The notes beneath the pieces are model-generated. The model worked only from the letters and a program-made list of their open reading frames with translations. It did no database searches and had not been told where the DNA came from. A stretch of DNA of 64,000 bases from Cephalotus follicularis (Eukaryota > Streptophyta > Magnoliopsida > Oxalidales > Cephalotaceae): contig BDDD01000990.1 in the NCBI GenBank assembly GCA_001972305.1, forward strand, positions 130,484 through 194,483, in the 5' to 3' direction. Positions within the stretch are counted from its first letter, which is position 1, and the number at the start of each line of letters is the position of its first letter. Shown here piece by piece: positions 37,601 through 47,601 of this stretch. The translations under genes and the position numbers were made by a program.

Positions 37601-40600
37601 ATATATGTGAGAGGCATCTATCATTAAGTGATAAGCCAATATCCAAATCCAAAATATGCTCTCAATTTCAACAAGCAATTACTTCAAATGTGCATGTAAA
37701 TGTTGTTTAAATGTTTAAAAAGTTCTTATCACTTGTGCATAGCCTCGGGCATTATGTTAATGAGTAATTCTTCAACTACTGTGGCTGTTGTTCCAGGGAT
37801 CTGTATCTGTCAGCATGTCAATATATCAGACCTTTTTTTGTTTCATATGTGCGCACCTGACATCAGGTGAGAAAGACGGAGATGAACTCAAAAGAAATGC
37901 TGATGTACATGAAATACATCGAAGAACTCTATTTCATTCGGTATCCGGCATTGGGTTACCCAAAAGCATTTATGATCATGAGTGAGTACATGGCATCTAA
38001 ATACTCATCTAAATATCCAATTGCAACACTGAAAGCTAATTTCTCTTTTGCTATATCAACATATAACATCATGGATATTGTTGGAAATTCTTATATTTTG
38101 CTTTATATAAATTTTCAAGTTCTTTGATGATAGGTTCTCCAAGTTGATTATGCATAAGATATTGGTGTTGAAAGTAATAAATCCATCATAAATGGTATTT
38201 TTTTGTTAGAAGTTTAGAACCAGGCAGCGAAGGGAGGTAAGGAGAGTGAAGTGCACTGTTTAATCTGAATGAGCTATGTGTATATTGTGTGTGCTTAGAT
38301 TAATGAAAATGATTGAGCTATGTGTATATTGTGTGTGCTTAGACTAATGAAAATGATAGATTCATTTTTCCATATTGTTTTGCATGCATGGATAACTTTA
38401 AATTCAAGATGTTGGGTCTTTAAATTCAATGTTATGATTGGAAATTAGTGGCTGTAAACTTTTCTTCGATATTTTGAAGGAATATCACCGTTATTAGAGT
38501 AAGCCTCCGATATTTTGGTTCACATTTTGTGACGAAACAAATAAAATATGCTTCTATTAAGCTACAAAAAGAAAAATTAAGTGTTCATCCAACTACGACT
38601 ACCCAATCCCCCCATCATTTACCTATTCCAACTACTCTCTTTCTCTCTCTACCTCTGCAGACACATATGTGGCTACTGGCTAGTTCTTAAATTGATGAAG
38701 ACTCAGACTTCAGCTTTATATATTTTAAGCAGTACCAAATTTTTTGTTTTTTCATTTTTTTTAAAAACTCAATGTTTGTTTTAAGCATTGGAAATACTAT
38801 TGACCCAATTTGTGATTTTAAGTATTAGCTTATCATTGGATTTCTTTTCATTCATATTTTATATGTTGCATCACATCTTGAAGCATGGGGGTTTGGGATA
38901 ATAATGCTGTGTTTATCGATCTTTCCCTCGAGTCCTTTAAAGAGTCCTTAACTAGTTGTATCTCGTATTGTTTGGCTTGTTTGATGATATGTTCAGTTAC
39001 CATTAAAAAAACACCGAGAAAAAGAAAGAAGGTTTGTTGGCAAATGGGTTGGAAAGTTGGGAAGGGAGTCCTCTTTGGGGGAGGAGCTGGATTGTTTGAG
39101 TGCTATTCCTGTCTACCTTACGAATACAAACAAACAAGAATTCATAGATATTTCGAAGAGTTATCTTACAACCACATTTCTCCGTCGGATTTCTTTAGGA
39201 TGTTTCCTGGTTATAAACTTCACCCTCAAATGATCAACCTCTTATTAATTGTGATACACTTGATCCAACGGCGCTGCACTAGGTGCAACAGAGAATGCTG
39301 CCCCTAGTGCAGCAGAAGTTCTCATTTGAAATATATGATCATGCGTGTGCTACTTTGTGTCGAATCCAATATCGAGCGTGTTTTAGGGAGACCTGGCTAT
39401 ATATAGGAGTTTGGCTCTTCGCTTGAGAGGCTTCTTTTGTGGATAAAACTATGAGGCCCACTGGGTCAAAGTCATCTGTCATCCCATCTTACTAGTTGTT
39501 TGAGACCTGGCTATATACAGAATTTGAGTCCAGTCATTTCATCTGTCATCTGTCATTTCACTAACTCCACCATTTTTTAGAGATAAAATTTCTTATTCGT
39601 TAATACACTTTTGTGCTACAGCTGCTAGAAGTTATATTTTCTTTGTGGTAGCATCGTCAACCCTTCTTTCTATGGTGTGTTACTGTGTTTTGGATGTATT
39701 GTTACTTATCAGAAATTAGATTTGCATTATGATGTTTGTTGAGGATGGTTTGATTAAGCCATTTGGAATAGTCTTGCATGTATGAAATTGAGAGTTTACG
39801 TCTCCAAGCTGATGTTTATAGGGTTCTCAAATGAATTAGCCACATGTCCTTCATTTTGAGGTATAATATTTCAAATCTGAAGATGGTGTTGATGATAGTA
39901 CTGTTTTGACATTTTTCCCCCTATTTTAAGCTTGTTAAAAGCATGTTCCTCATGAAGACAACTCTTTTTTTTTTAAAGCATGTAGTCGTTAATCACCCTA
40001 ATGAGATTACTAATCATCTATGTAAGTTGATACCAAGACATTAACTTGTAGGACAATGTACGCAACATATTGTTGAAGCAACCCGACTTTGAGGGTAAGA
40101 GTGGGAAGGTCCTACTCATACATTGGCATAAACTTGTGTGAAAAGAAAACTGCTTTTTTTTTTTTTTTAATTTTCCAGCTTCATCTTGCTGGTTGTTTCA
40201 GGATGGTATATTTCCCCTGAAAAGAAAATTATTTATCACATTAATATTAATTTTTTTGCAGAAGAATTATATGGTTGGGTGATCTGAATTACCGTATCAA
40301 CTTGTCATATGAGGGAGCACGTGAACTCATCTCTCAAAAGGAGTGGTCCCAGTTGGTCAAGAAGGACCAGGTAGGTTATGATCAAATTTTCCGTGTGATA
40401 TATAACTGAAGAAGGTGCAGTTGGTTTGAACTGGCAGCTCGGTTCTGTCCTAAAACTAAATGACAAAAACATAGTAGCACTTATATTTTTATCTGCTTGC
40501 CACACTTGCTAGTATTAAATAAGACGAGGCTTGAAGTCAATATGATGGATGCTAACTTGGCCGTTAAATTCCGTTTCTTTTTAATGACAGCTAGTGAGAG

Positions 40601-43600
40601 AATTGAGAAAAGGTCGTGCATTTGATGGATGGTCTGAGGGCAACTTAAATTTTCCACCTACATATAAGTATGAGGTTAATTCAGATAAATACCATGGAGA
40701 GGATCCAAAGGCGGTGAGGCGGACTCCATCATGGTATGGTTTTGCAAAATTTTGTCTCATTGTATTGACTTATGTTTTAGTTGTCTCCTCTTCTACAATT
40801 TCTCACGGATTTTTTTTCCCCTAAACGTTCTGTTAAATACGAGCTTTTGTATAAGAAGTTGTACATACTGTTTAGTTTTGGTTTGCATTTTTGTGTATGT
40901 TGGTGCAGTAATTCCAGTTTTTTTCCAATTTGCTTGTTTCTAAGCGTAGTGGTAGTCATCATGTTTCGTATGTGTGTGTCAATCCCTGTAGCCACTGCAT
41001 AGGTGCATCTCATGTGTACTTTGTGTACCGCCCAAGAAAGAGACACAAGTCCTAGAAGCCCCGCTAAATGGTGATTCAACATAGATTGGAATAATGAAAG
41101 CCACTACTCGGATGGTAGATAGAACGGAGGGTTTGAAAAAGAGGGAAACGATCCGAAATCCCAATGCAAGGATCGACACTTCCCCTTCCTCAAAGCACTC
41201 ATCGAGGTATCCACCAATTTTATTAATGAATGTGAGCCATAAAAAGAGAAGCCATGTGCTTTATTATTAGGCACAGTGCTAGAAGCAGCGAACGCAAGAA
41301 CCGAGCGAACAACGGATTGGATGAGCCTTGCCCTGTCGCATTTTCCTTACTCAACTAAAGTCTTTCTGGTGCCCCCTAATCATCCATTGCTTTCCCATTT
41401 ATAAGAGGGAACGAGATGTACAACTTTAACAAAAATAGAACTTCAATCATAGATTTGAGCGCATAGGCTCAAAAACTGGTCATTCTTCGTATCTACGCCA
41501 GGACCATGTATAGGATCCTGACGAGAATTCCACTAGATATTATTGATATCCTGGGAAATCTTTAGGATGAATTTCCCACCTCTACTGATCGAACTAAGAA
41601 TTCAGAGGTCTTTGTCAACATGTTACGAGGCCCCAATCTTCGGTGGGTCACCATTACTTGTCTATGCTTTGACACATTCTAGAAGCCAAGAACAAGAACT
41701 CTTTATAGGTAATTGGCTGTTTGTGTATTGGCTCTTCCCTTTCCCTTGATTGTGGTTCATCCCTCTAGCTATTGATCTTCAGTATTGCACTGGCTATTCG
41801 TCTGCCTATCTCACACTTCTAAAGCATCTTTTTTTTTTTTCATAATTCTATCTGCGCAACTCTTCCGAGAGAGAGTTCCCATTAGGGTTATGAAAATAAA
41901 TTTTTTTTTATGAGAACCTAAAGGAAGGGAGATGCTAATGTCAACTAGCATCCCAGCACTTGTCGGGCCTGTGGGAACTAGAAGAAGGATCAAAACATCC
42001 GAAGGGGGCCTAAGAGTGCCTACTACTACACCACATTACACTTGTCACATAGTGGACTGAAAGAGAGGTTGAGCTATCTAGTTCTTGTAGTGAGGGACAG
42101 AGTGCAACAAGCTTTTTCTCTTTCCTGTGGGGTACAAAGAGAGTATAGTCAGTCAGATGGTGCCGTCTCATTTCGAGTTCCTTCATTCATAGTCAAATAA
42201 TGCTTTTACGGTTGAAATCTTAAGTGTAAAAATGAGTTATTATTCCGTTCTTATGTGTTCCTTCTTTCTCTCTCAGAGGAATAACATCTTGCCACTCTCA
42301 TTCATAGGTGTTACCCAGCGAAGTGGTATACCCAAGAGAATGGAAGGGACCCTTTTGGTATGTATTGCCCCCTAACTATAGACCTGATCCACCGGATGAG
42401 AAACTCAATTATGCACTGCTGCTGAGTTGTCGGACTTATCCACCAATGGATTTGTGGAATTTCAGTGGATTGTTTTCGCTCTTTGGATCACTCCTAGTGT
42501 TTCTTTCTTCCAGAGGTTTGGAATAAATCAGCAAATGTGTAGATTCTACTCATGTTTTTTTATTTTCTATGAGGTTACTGTGTTGGGTCATTATCCAAAT
42601 GTAGCACAAAGATGGATTGAAACTGGGGGATCTTCTCGCCCAGGAAGTAGCGCTTCTTGGTAGCGCAGTTATTTTGGTTACAAAATTTCACATGTTCCAA
42701 TTCTGTCATCCCTACCTATTACTTCTCGTCTGGGCAGTAAAAAGGATCCACGAGGTTGAGGTCAGTCTTAAGGGAGACGATGCAAATGGTTGAATGGATG
42801 ACTTCTCTTTGATCTCTTTGTGTTATAGTATGATTATGGAATACTTGACTTGTATTGTAGTCGAAGTCTTTTAGTCGGCCCGGAATGCCTTTGTAGTCTT
42901 TCTAATGCCAATGCCTTGAGTTCATTATTTAGTTCCTCCCAGGCATTGATCTCATAACAGATAGCCCTCCAGCACGCAAGTCCTCATATCGCGTCTGCCA
43001 CAACTTTGCATCCTCAGAGATATACATTGTTGCCATTGTGACTTGGTTGCCAAAATCACCTCATATGGGGGTCGAGCCCTTTCAAGTAGGATGTGTGCTT
43101 CCTTCTCTTTTCATGAACAAGCTCTTAGCCCTTCTTTTATAAGGAAGCAATCTCAAACTGATGATGTGCCGACGAGGTGTGGCCAAGAAATTGATCGACC
43201 TCGTTCACGTAGCTTTTCAAAAGCATCCCGGATCAAGCGCTTCCTTATGTGTTTTTTTTTATGATAAAAAATTAAACTTAAACCTTGTGTTTATATATAG
43301 TTTTTATGGCATTCATTATTTATTTGTTGACACCACGAAAGAATGTCATGCATTGGTGTCTATGATTATTATAGTTTACTAAAAAGCTCCTCGTAATCTA
43401 TCCATGTATGCGCCAATCTCGGGTTGCTTTAGTCTTAACCCTATATTTAGTACTTGCATATAACAGTCTCTCATCGTAGGTAGACTCGAATACGACATCA
43501 TTCAGGAGTGAAAGCTAATGTGAACACGTTCGCCCATAACCAAAGCGTATCGGTCCCGCAACCACTTTGCTACCACAACCAAAGCGTATCGGTCCCGCAA

Positions 43601-44879
43601 CCACTTTGCTAACTTGCTTATAGCTTTGCAAAGGGCCTCAGCCTTGGGATTCTTTCAACAAGACAAAGAATAGTAGAAAATCCAAGAATTAGTCTTTTGA
43701 TTCTGATTCTCCTCTGTCTAATTACAAATCCGGGGAATTTGCCAGACTTGAAGTTGCGAAAGATACTACAGATGCTCCTGTTCTTTCTGTGGTAGTTAAT
43801 GGATGTGCTTATCATGAACATGTTCAAAACAGGCTTTTTTTTTCTACATTCTAGCTGAAGGAGAGACTTTACCTGGAATAAGCCAGGCCAGTTCTATCGG
43901 ACTCTGCTCCGATTGATTGTGCCTACCAAATTCATGGTAGTGGTCTAGGGAACGCCATTGCTAGAACACGGGAGAATGAAGAGTGTTCAATAACCTTGTG
44001 ATGTTCATTTGTTTTTGATGTCCTTTAAGCTATCATATCTCAATTAGCTTCTTGAGAAACCGATAGAAATGGATATGGAACATGTATTCTGCTGGGTGAA
44101 ATTGTCAGTTAGCTTAGATGTCTTGCTTTCCCCTTCCATTTACCTTGTAAGGGTGTACCTGCAAATGCTTTCAGATTACTGGAATAAGACAAGATGAAAT
44201 AAAGGGATTTAATTGTTATAAAATTTCAACTTTCTCAAAACTTAATTTTTTTTAATTCCTTTATTTTAATTACTGCTGCAATCACTTCTACTGCCATAAC
44301 AACCATCATTTTATCTTCTCTTCATCCAGGAATTAGATATCAGTGCTGTTGTTATAGTCACTAGTTCAATTTCTATTTCTTATAATGGTTTACTAGTCCT
44401 GCTTCAAGTATCTTACCTTGCATTGCCCCAGATATATTGTTTCTGACGAGAATTTTTGGAATAATTATTTGGGAGTGTCTAGTAGAAACTCGTAGCTCAC
44501 CAAACCTAAACATAACAAACGGAATTTATGAGCTAACCTAAACATAATGGAATTTATTTCTTATTGTTAAAATATCCATTTCAAGTAATGTATTTGCTAT
44601 AATGTAACCTTATCTTTTAGGTGTGACCGCATCCTTTCATATGGTAAGGGAATGAGGCTGCTGAGTTACAGGAGGACTGAGCTCAAGCTTTCTGATCATC
44701 GACCTGTGACTGCTACATATATGGCTGAGGTCGAGGTGTTTTGTCCTAGGAAGCTACAGCGGGCTCTCACATTTACTGATGCAGAAATTGAAAATAAAGA
44801 AGTTTTGGCAAACTTGGGAAATGAGCTTGGAGCAGGTCAGTGCTTTGTCATCGCAATGACTGAGTCTCTTCTGATCTGA
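13675..44879 (+). CDS. Type I inositol polyphosphate 5-phosphatase, ten exons
   Basis: Predicted exons: 13675-13704, 13844-13958, 14096-14167, 14835-14907, 15041-15145, 15557-16412, 37797-37981, 40262-40370, 40591-40733 and 44621-44879, giving 648 codons. The family removes the 5-phosphate from inositol phosphates and phosphoinositides, limiting IP3/Ca2+ signalling. Visible blocks are [12 protein letters not shown] after exon 1, an acidic stretch, [25 protein letters not shown] (about 102-107), [16 protein letters not shown] (about 134), [57 protein letters not shown] (483-490, catalytic), PSWCDRIL (about 561-568) and SDHRPV (587-592). All splice phases agree. An in-frame ATG at 13760 inside intron 1 is a less likely start. 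The 3' end is uncertain: the last exon reads to TGA at 44877, but GCAG|GTCAGT near 44834 could be a donor. Intron 6 is 21.4 kb of nested elements. It resembles the plant 5PTase1/2 group, but I cannot assign an orthologue. Confidence 0.88.
13709..13732. repeat. (CT)n microsatellite at the start of intron 1
   Basis: Twelve CT dinucleotides begin four bases after the GT of intron 1. A second (CT)n tract lies upstream in the 5' UTR at 13538-13557. Both may vary in length between individuals. Confidence 0.9.
15146..15556 (+). other. Probable GC-AG intron 5
   Basis: Exon 5 ends CTGGG and the intron starts GCAAGT; the intron ends TTTTCAG before TTTGCAGGAG. This joins to G-L-Q-E-I-V-P, matching the family block (G-F/L-QEIVPL). 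The alternative uses the GT four bases later and the CAG seven bases later. It keeps the frame but deletes one residue from this block, so the GC donor is preferred. GCAAGT is the usual consensus for plant GC donors. Confidence 0.6.
17141..17751. repeat. 300-bp tandem duplication of the LINE/copia-LTR junction
   Basis: Bases 17141-17440 and 17452-17751 are the same 300-bp sequence with a handful of mismatches, separated by 11 bases (GAATTCTTTGA). Each copy contains LINE tail (TATACTCCTGTTCC onward), the whole 140-bp copia LTR and about 12 bases of the polypurine tract. Only the second copy continues into copia pol. The duplication therefore arose after the copia insertion. The first LTR copy (17289-17428) has lost its terminal TG (TT). 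Confidence 0.9.
17600..22623 (-). mobile_element. 5.0-kb Ty1/copia element inside the LINE
   Basis: Two 140-bp LTRs, 17600-17739 and 22484-22623, both run TGTGAAAGAG to CACTAACA on +. The primer-binding site TGGTATCAGAG (minus strand) ends at 22483, directly inside the right LTR, and fits initiator-Met tRNA. A polypurine tract (CTTGAAGGGGAG on minus) abuts the left LTR. The flanks GATTG (left) and CATTG (right) look like a 5-bp target duplication with one change, and the LINE frame is continuous without the element. Size and short LTRs resemble the Ale/Retrofit group; this lineage call is inference. Confidence 0.9.
17747..22088 (-). pseudogene. Copia gag-pol polyprotein of the 5.0-kb element
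   Basis: Gag starts at 22088 (MAESTPIAP). A TAG at 21969-21971 replaces an internal codon and a shift lies near 21750-21777. The long frame 21777-20281 carries gag, the knuckle [14 protein letters not shown], protease [14 protein letters not shown], the [13 protein letters not shown] pre-integrase segment and integrase ([19 protein letters not shown]). Integrase resumes at about 20180 ([17 protein letters not shown]). RT at 19036-18365 has [14 protein letters not shown] and [11 protein letters not shown]; RNase H at 18361-17747 has [22 protein letters not shown], a TEYRAMA block and HCDNQSA. A 27-bp direct duplication lies at about 18110-18165. A few stops and shifts inactivate it. Confidence 0.85.
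22624..25811 (-). pseudogene. LINE ORF2: endonuclease and reverse transcriptase remnant
   Basis: It starts [10 protein letters not shown], the usual N-terminus of plant L1 endonuclease, with further endonuclease sequence to 25236 ([33 protein letters not shown]). Reverse transcriptase follows in several frames. FVDDLLIF near 23800 is the catalytic block (consensus F/Y-x-DD), and [29 protein letters not shown] (about 23270-23370) is the post-RT signature. The ORF2 C-terminal zinc-finger part continues at 16765-17599, beyond the inserted copia element. Multiple frameshifts make it non-coding. Confidence 0.8.
25882..27747 (-). pseudogene. LINE ORF1 (gag-like RNA-binding protein) remnant
   Basis: Pieces on the minus strand carry the features of plant L1 ORF1. 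A central region around 26560-26780 has [23 protein letters not shown] sequence. It is followed by [26 protein letters not shown] and a CCHC-type knuckle, [15 protein letters not shown] (26330-26350). The C-terminal part is Pro/Ser/Thr-rich (27000-27270). The N-terminal ATG at 27747 and the middle are in different frames, so at least two frameshifts are present. ORF1 proteins bind element RNA for retrotransposition. Confidence 0.7.
28468..32726 (-). mobile_element. Ty1/copia element nested in the TRIM 5' LTR
   Basis: The LTRs are 28467-28572 and 32593-32726, sharing GTCAGA, AAAGTGTCAGACCAAATTAG and the end TTTATCCTTATC-x-AACA. The left copy lacks about 30 internal bases. The primer site (minus strand TGATATCAGAGCCC) lies at about 32579-32592 and a purine tract (CTTGAGAGGAAG) abuts the left LTR. 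GGTTT flanks both sides (28463-28467 and 32727-32731), consistent with a 5-bp target duplication in the TRIM LTR. The element is about 4.26 kb. Confidence 0.85.
28590..32521 (-). pseudogene. Copia gag-pol polyprotein of the nested element
   Basis: Gag frames lie at 32521-32321 and 32345-31521, with [12 protein letters not shown] (zinc knuckle) and [14 protein letters not shown] (protease active site DSG). Integrase fragments at about 31576-30404 include [14 protein letters not shown] and [18 protein letters not shown] plus [22 protein letters not shown] at 30403-29531 has [19 protein letters not shown] and [34 protein letters not shown] follows in another frame at 29527, and RNase H ([20 protein letters not shown]) at about 29110-28920. 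At least five frame changes or stops separate these parts, so no functional protein is made. Confidence 0.85.
33830..35625. repeat. Inverted protease-integrase block with about 120-bp inverted repeats
   Basis: Bases 33839-33957 and the reverse complement of about 35505-35625 are closely similar (TTTGAACATCCTTCTCA to ATCTCATCACCTATCCAAGGTAG). Between them, protease and integrase of a copia element read on the minus strand: [46 protein letters not shown] and then [23 protein letters not shown] to [17 protein letters not shown]. The flanking gag and RT of the same kind of element read on +. A short gag-end segment (CTCAT-CC-ATTGGTAGTA) is also found at both borders in opposite orientation. This fits an inversion within the element, though insertion of a related element is not excluded. 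Confidence 0.7.
35484..37512 (+). pseudogene. Copia integrase-RT linker, reverse transcriptase and RNase H remnant
   Basis: A proline- and charge-rich linker (35484-35969) with [10 protein letters not shown] and [11 protein letters not shown] joins integrase to RT, as in copia polyproteins. RT follows in broken frames from about 36150: [58 protein letters not shown]. RNase H at 36968-37323 has [27 protein letters not shown] and [15 protein letters not shown]. The tail (IADIFTK-like, then [12 protein letters not shown]) ends at the TGA at 37512-37514, right before the purine tract. Many stops and frameshifts mark it as inactive. Confidence 0.8.
37519..37700 (+). repeat. Partial 3' LTR of the copia host element
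   Basis: TGTTAGTGTACATAGTG starts directly after GAGGGGGAG. The end cannot be located because no 5' partner was found; about 100 bases further right is exon 7 of the phosphatase gene with its acceptor GTTCCAG. The LTR may be truncated. Confidence 0.5.
38265..38355. repeat. 44-bp direct duplication in intron 7
   Basis: The sequence GAGCTATGTGTATATTGTGT and the following GTGCTTAGA-TAATGAAAATGAT occur twice in tandem, with one base different (GATTAATG versus GACTAATG). It is a recent slippage-type duplication in otherwise plain intron DNA. Confidence 0.85.
38885..39307 (+). other. Unidentified 140-codon open frame in intron 7
   Basis: An open frame on the coding strand of intron 7 with mixed, protein-like composition. 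It has a basic stretch (KKTPRKRKK), a Gly-rich patch ([14 protein letters not shown]) and a Tyr/Arg-rich part ([15 protein letters not shown]), ending in a Cys-rich tail. I do not recognise the family. No splice sites link it in frame to exon 7 or 8. It could be a captured gene fragment or chance; there is no promoter evidence. Confidence 0.2.
40990..43990. other. Candidate mitochondrial-type DNA insertion in intron 9
   Basis: From about 40990 the intron changes from AT-rich to a more balanced composition (for example 41030-41560, 42300-42530, 43060-43250 and 43540-43990). The texture resembles plant mitochondrial non-coding DNA: few poly-A/T runs and frequent GAAC/GAGCGAAC words. No standard mitochondrial gene is recognisable. 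The composition shift is seen directly; organelle origin is inference. The ORF-like stretch 42308-42526 has no identifiable homology. Borders are approximate and interspersed AT-rich parts suggest several pieces. Confidence 0.35.
43538..43615. repeat. 39-bp tandem duplication
   Basis: Two adjacent 39-bp copies contain AACCAAAGCGTATCGGTCCC and then GCAACCACTTTGCTA. They are identical over more than 35 bases and lie within the candidate organelle-type insertion. Confidence 0.9.
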
Positions 44880-45505
44880 GCTCAAAAATAAAAACAAACT
44901 AGTCGGGGATGATACCATCCAATAATACATTCGATGTATCTCAAGCTTCATGCATCCTTACCTTTTGTTTTTTAAGCCCTTCAATTCATTATCTATCTAA
45001 TATAAGCATCCCTTTTTAATGTAGGATATTACTAATGGGGAGCATTGTGGGAAAGTAACCTATTACGAAATTTAGGACTTGCTTGATGGTGAGAGAACCT
45101 GCAACTATCGATACTACTGTTATACCATCTTAGGGTCATTCATTCCATTTTTTTTCCTTATTGTTATGTATATTGCACTTTAATTTGTAAATGTTATAGC
45201 TGCAGAATTTTCACCGAGAGTTTTCAGTGGAAGATAATAAACTAACAACTAGCTTTCATGTAGTCAGATGAGGATCCTACCACTATGAGTTTTTTTTGTT
45301 TCAAATTACATGTGAAGTTAATATAATGAAGAAAATTAATCCTTGTTTTTGTGAGATGCTGCTGCTATCAGTTTGTGTCATTCTAATTGTCCAAGTGTGT
45401 ATTTGCTGTAGAATGTGTTCCAGTTGTTTTGTAAGTTCTGTAATAATCCAATGACAGAATTCCATAAGAAAGCAAATATTATAGAGAGTAAATGAAGGGA
45501 CCAAA

Positions 45506-46430
45506 GCTTTTTTTTTTGAACAAATGTTCACGTATATATTAAAATAGAAAACAATGAGGGTTTATAGACCTGCCTACAAAACTGGTGCAGTTACTCAATT
45601 GACTAGCTAAGCTATCCAGAGAGAGCCAAAACTGGGACTACAAGACTGTATATACAAAACAGAACATCTGATCACCAGACCTATACCAGATAGGTTGAAG
45701 ATCTATTAGCTTAGAACAACATGGTTCAACTTATGCTATTATAGGATCCAGAAATTGTAGCAGCTATAAAGCTCTAGGACGGACTCCATAAGCTGGCATT
45801 TGCTTCTGGGCTAGCATATGCCATGTATGATTCATCTCATGTCATCAATCCTGTACCAGAAGCACATGATCGGCTGGGGTTGGGACCTGCAACATGAATC
45901 CATAGGCTATAATTCCTGCAATGGTATAATATGGATTCTAAGGGCAATTCTCAAGTCTTTCACAAGTCCTAGGCCTGCAAAGACCTCCATAAATAGTCAA
46001 AGTAGGTCAGAACAGCAAGCTGGTAGAATCTGATCTGGTATATGTGTTTTCTTCAGTGCCACTAATTTCTCCCTAAGAGACCTGGCATTTAGCCTCACAT
46101 CTGATCTAATCTGTTCTTGAATTTGCTCTTTGGAGTTGAAAGCACTTTTGAAGATCCTGCCATTTCTTTCATTTCATATGTGATTGACTGTTGGTGCAAG
46201 GGCGGTTTTCCTAATCCAATCTTTGAAAGATTTACCTTACCAATGGCATTTTGGGCCATCCAATCAATCCAGAAGTGGACATCACCTGCTCTTCTCCTCA
46301 AATCCAATAATGATAGCACACTGGACCATATGATATGTGAGTAAGAGCAATCAAAAAAAATAAATGGGAATCAGTTTCCTGAATGTTGCTGAGTGCTCTG
46401 GTGGTCACTGGAAGATGTAGAAACTAAAAT
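45506..46430 (-). mobile_element. 5'-truncated L1 LINE fragment (3' end of ORF2 and tail)
   Basis: The minus-strand frames give ETDSHLFFDCSYSHIIWSSVL (about 46400-46320), the zinc-finger tail of plant L1 ORF2. This is followed by DVHFWIDW and, after a shift, DWIRKTALAPTVNHI, NERNGRIFKSAFNSKEQI and RSLREKLVALKK. A run of ten T near 45509-45518 corresponds to the poly(A) tail. Only the last part of ORF2 and the 3' UTR are present, as expected for an aborted LINE insertion. It lies just downstream of the last phosphatase exon, in opposite orientation. Confidence 0.75.
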
Positions 46431-47601
46431 TAAAGAATAACCACTTATAATTAGAACTAGTAATAAGAATAAGATAAAATAGACTGATCAGTAACATTAT
46501 CCACGACAGGATATCTAATCAGGTCTGCCTTCCAAGCGAACTGTTGCGTTGAGAATCAATCAGATCAAAAACCTTATTTGTCACCAGTAGTAGTAGGGCT
46601 CACCAAGTTTTTTTATTTAAAACCACGAAGCCAAGTAAAATCATTCAGTGTTTCACACAATACAAATCCTCAAGTTTGACTGGGACTGATTCGCTTATGA
46701 TTGTTTGCATCGAAGAGCGAAAAGTAAAAGGTTTAATTAAGAATTTTTGGTTGTTCTTATAGTTACTAGGTTGTAGGCAAAATTACACTGTGGTGTACCA
46801 CTGTACATTTTAATTGCCAAATGATGTAAAGGTTCAAAATAATATCGTATAAAGGATTGATTGAAATATGACTGAAAAATATAATCTAATTAATGTATTT
46901 TTATACAAAATCTACCTTACCCTTAATGTAATTGCTCACGCGCTCCAACATTCAGAACTTATAAAACGCGCACCATTCATACGCCATTCTCCATCTTTAT
47001 TGGGCTGTCTCAACCGAAAGTCTTTTTCATTTTCAACCTGTGGCCTGTAATCTTTCTCTTGCAATATTCTTTCTACCCAATACCTGTATGCAGATCAAGC
47101 TTCATAAATGGCTTCCTCTAGGTAATGTGTCTTTCTATTGTAATTTTAGTTTTCAATAACTTGTTTTGATCTCTTAGATTTGTGTACAATGTATGGTACA
47201 TATTGAGGCTACAATGTGTGGTTTCTTTTTAGATAAGAGCTAGTTGTTTGATTTTGAGGTAGGGAGACTAACACTAGTTGATAATTTAACCTCTTACAAT
47301 ATAAATATAAGTTATTGTTAGATATGTGTACTAGAAGCTAATTGCATTTCTGTAATAAGCTACTCTACTTAAACAATCAGATTCATTATATATATATATA
47401 TATATATCGTGGAATGTATTTTTTAAAAGCATTATATTATTTAAGTATTTATTCTATTAATAATAAAGAATGTCCATAGAATAAAGCTTGATGACTAACA
47501 CTATGATATGATCATGCAGTGAGACTTACTACCTTAAGAAGCTCTTTTCTTAAATACTCCTAGCCATGGGATTACTTACACCAGACATAAGTGATCCAGA
47601 T
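46431..47601. other. Spacer without recognised genes
   Basis: AT-rich DNA with a (TA)n microsatellite at 47388-47407. A short ATGGCTTCCTCTAG followed by GTAATG at about 47108 looks like a small first exon with a donor, but I could not find a matching downstream exon before the gypsy insertion. The last part (47540-47601) probably belongs to the unclassified repeat that continues at 52864. Confidence 0.4.

Larger units (their letters stand above)
28140..37700 (+). mobile_element. Ty1/copia element (+), host of the nested TRIM and copia insertions
   Basis: Gag begins at 28261 ([16 protein letters not shown]), stops at the TRIM, and resumes after it at 33000 with [45 protein letters not shown] and [34 protein letters not shown] zinc knuckle ([11 protein letters not shown]) lies near 33685. 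Protease and integrase are inverted (33830-35480), and RT and RNase H follow on + (36061-37512). The polypurine tract GAGGGGGAG (37510-37518) precedes a 3' LTR starting TGTTAGTGTACATAG. I could not find a 5' LTR or primer site upstream of 28261; the left limit is approximate. Confidence 0.75.

Noticed and set aside
42308..42526. Possible short protein gene in intron 9
   Set aside because: No recognised domain, no start context and no splice link; more likely part of the composition island.
47041..47130. Possible first exon (ATGGCTTCCTCTAG then GTAATG)
   Set aside because: No downstream exon in the expected phase could be identified before the gypsy insertion.
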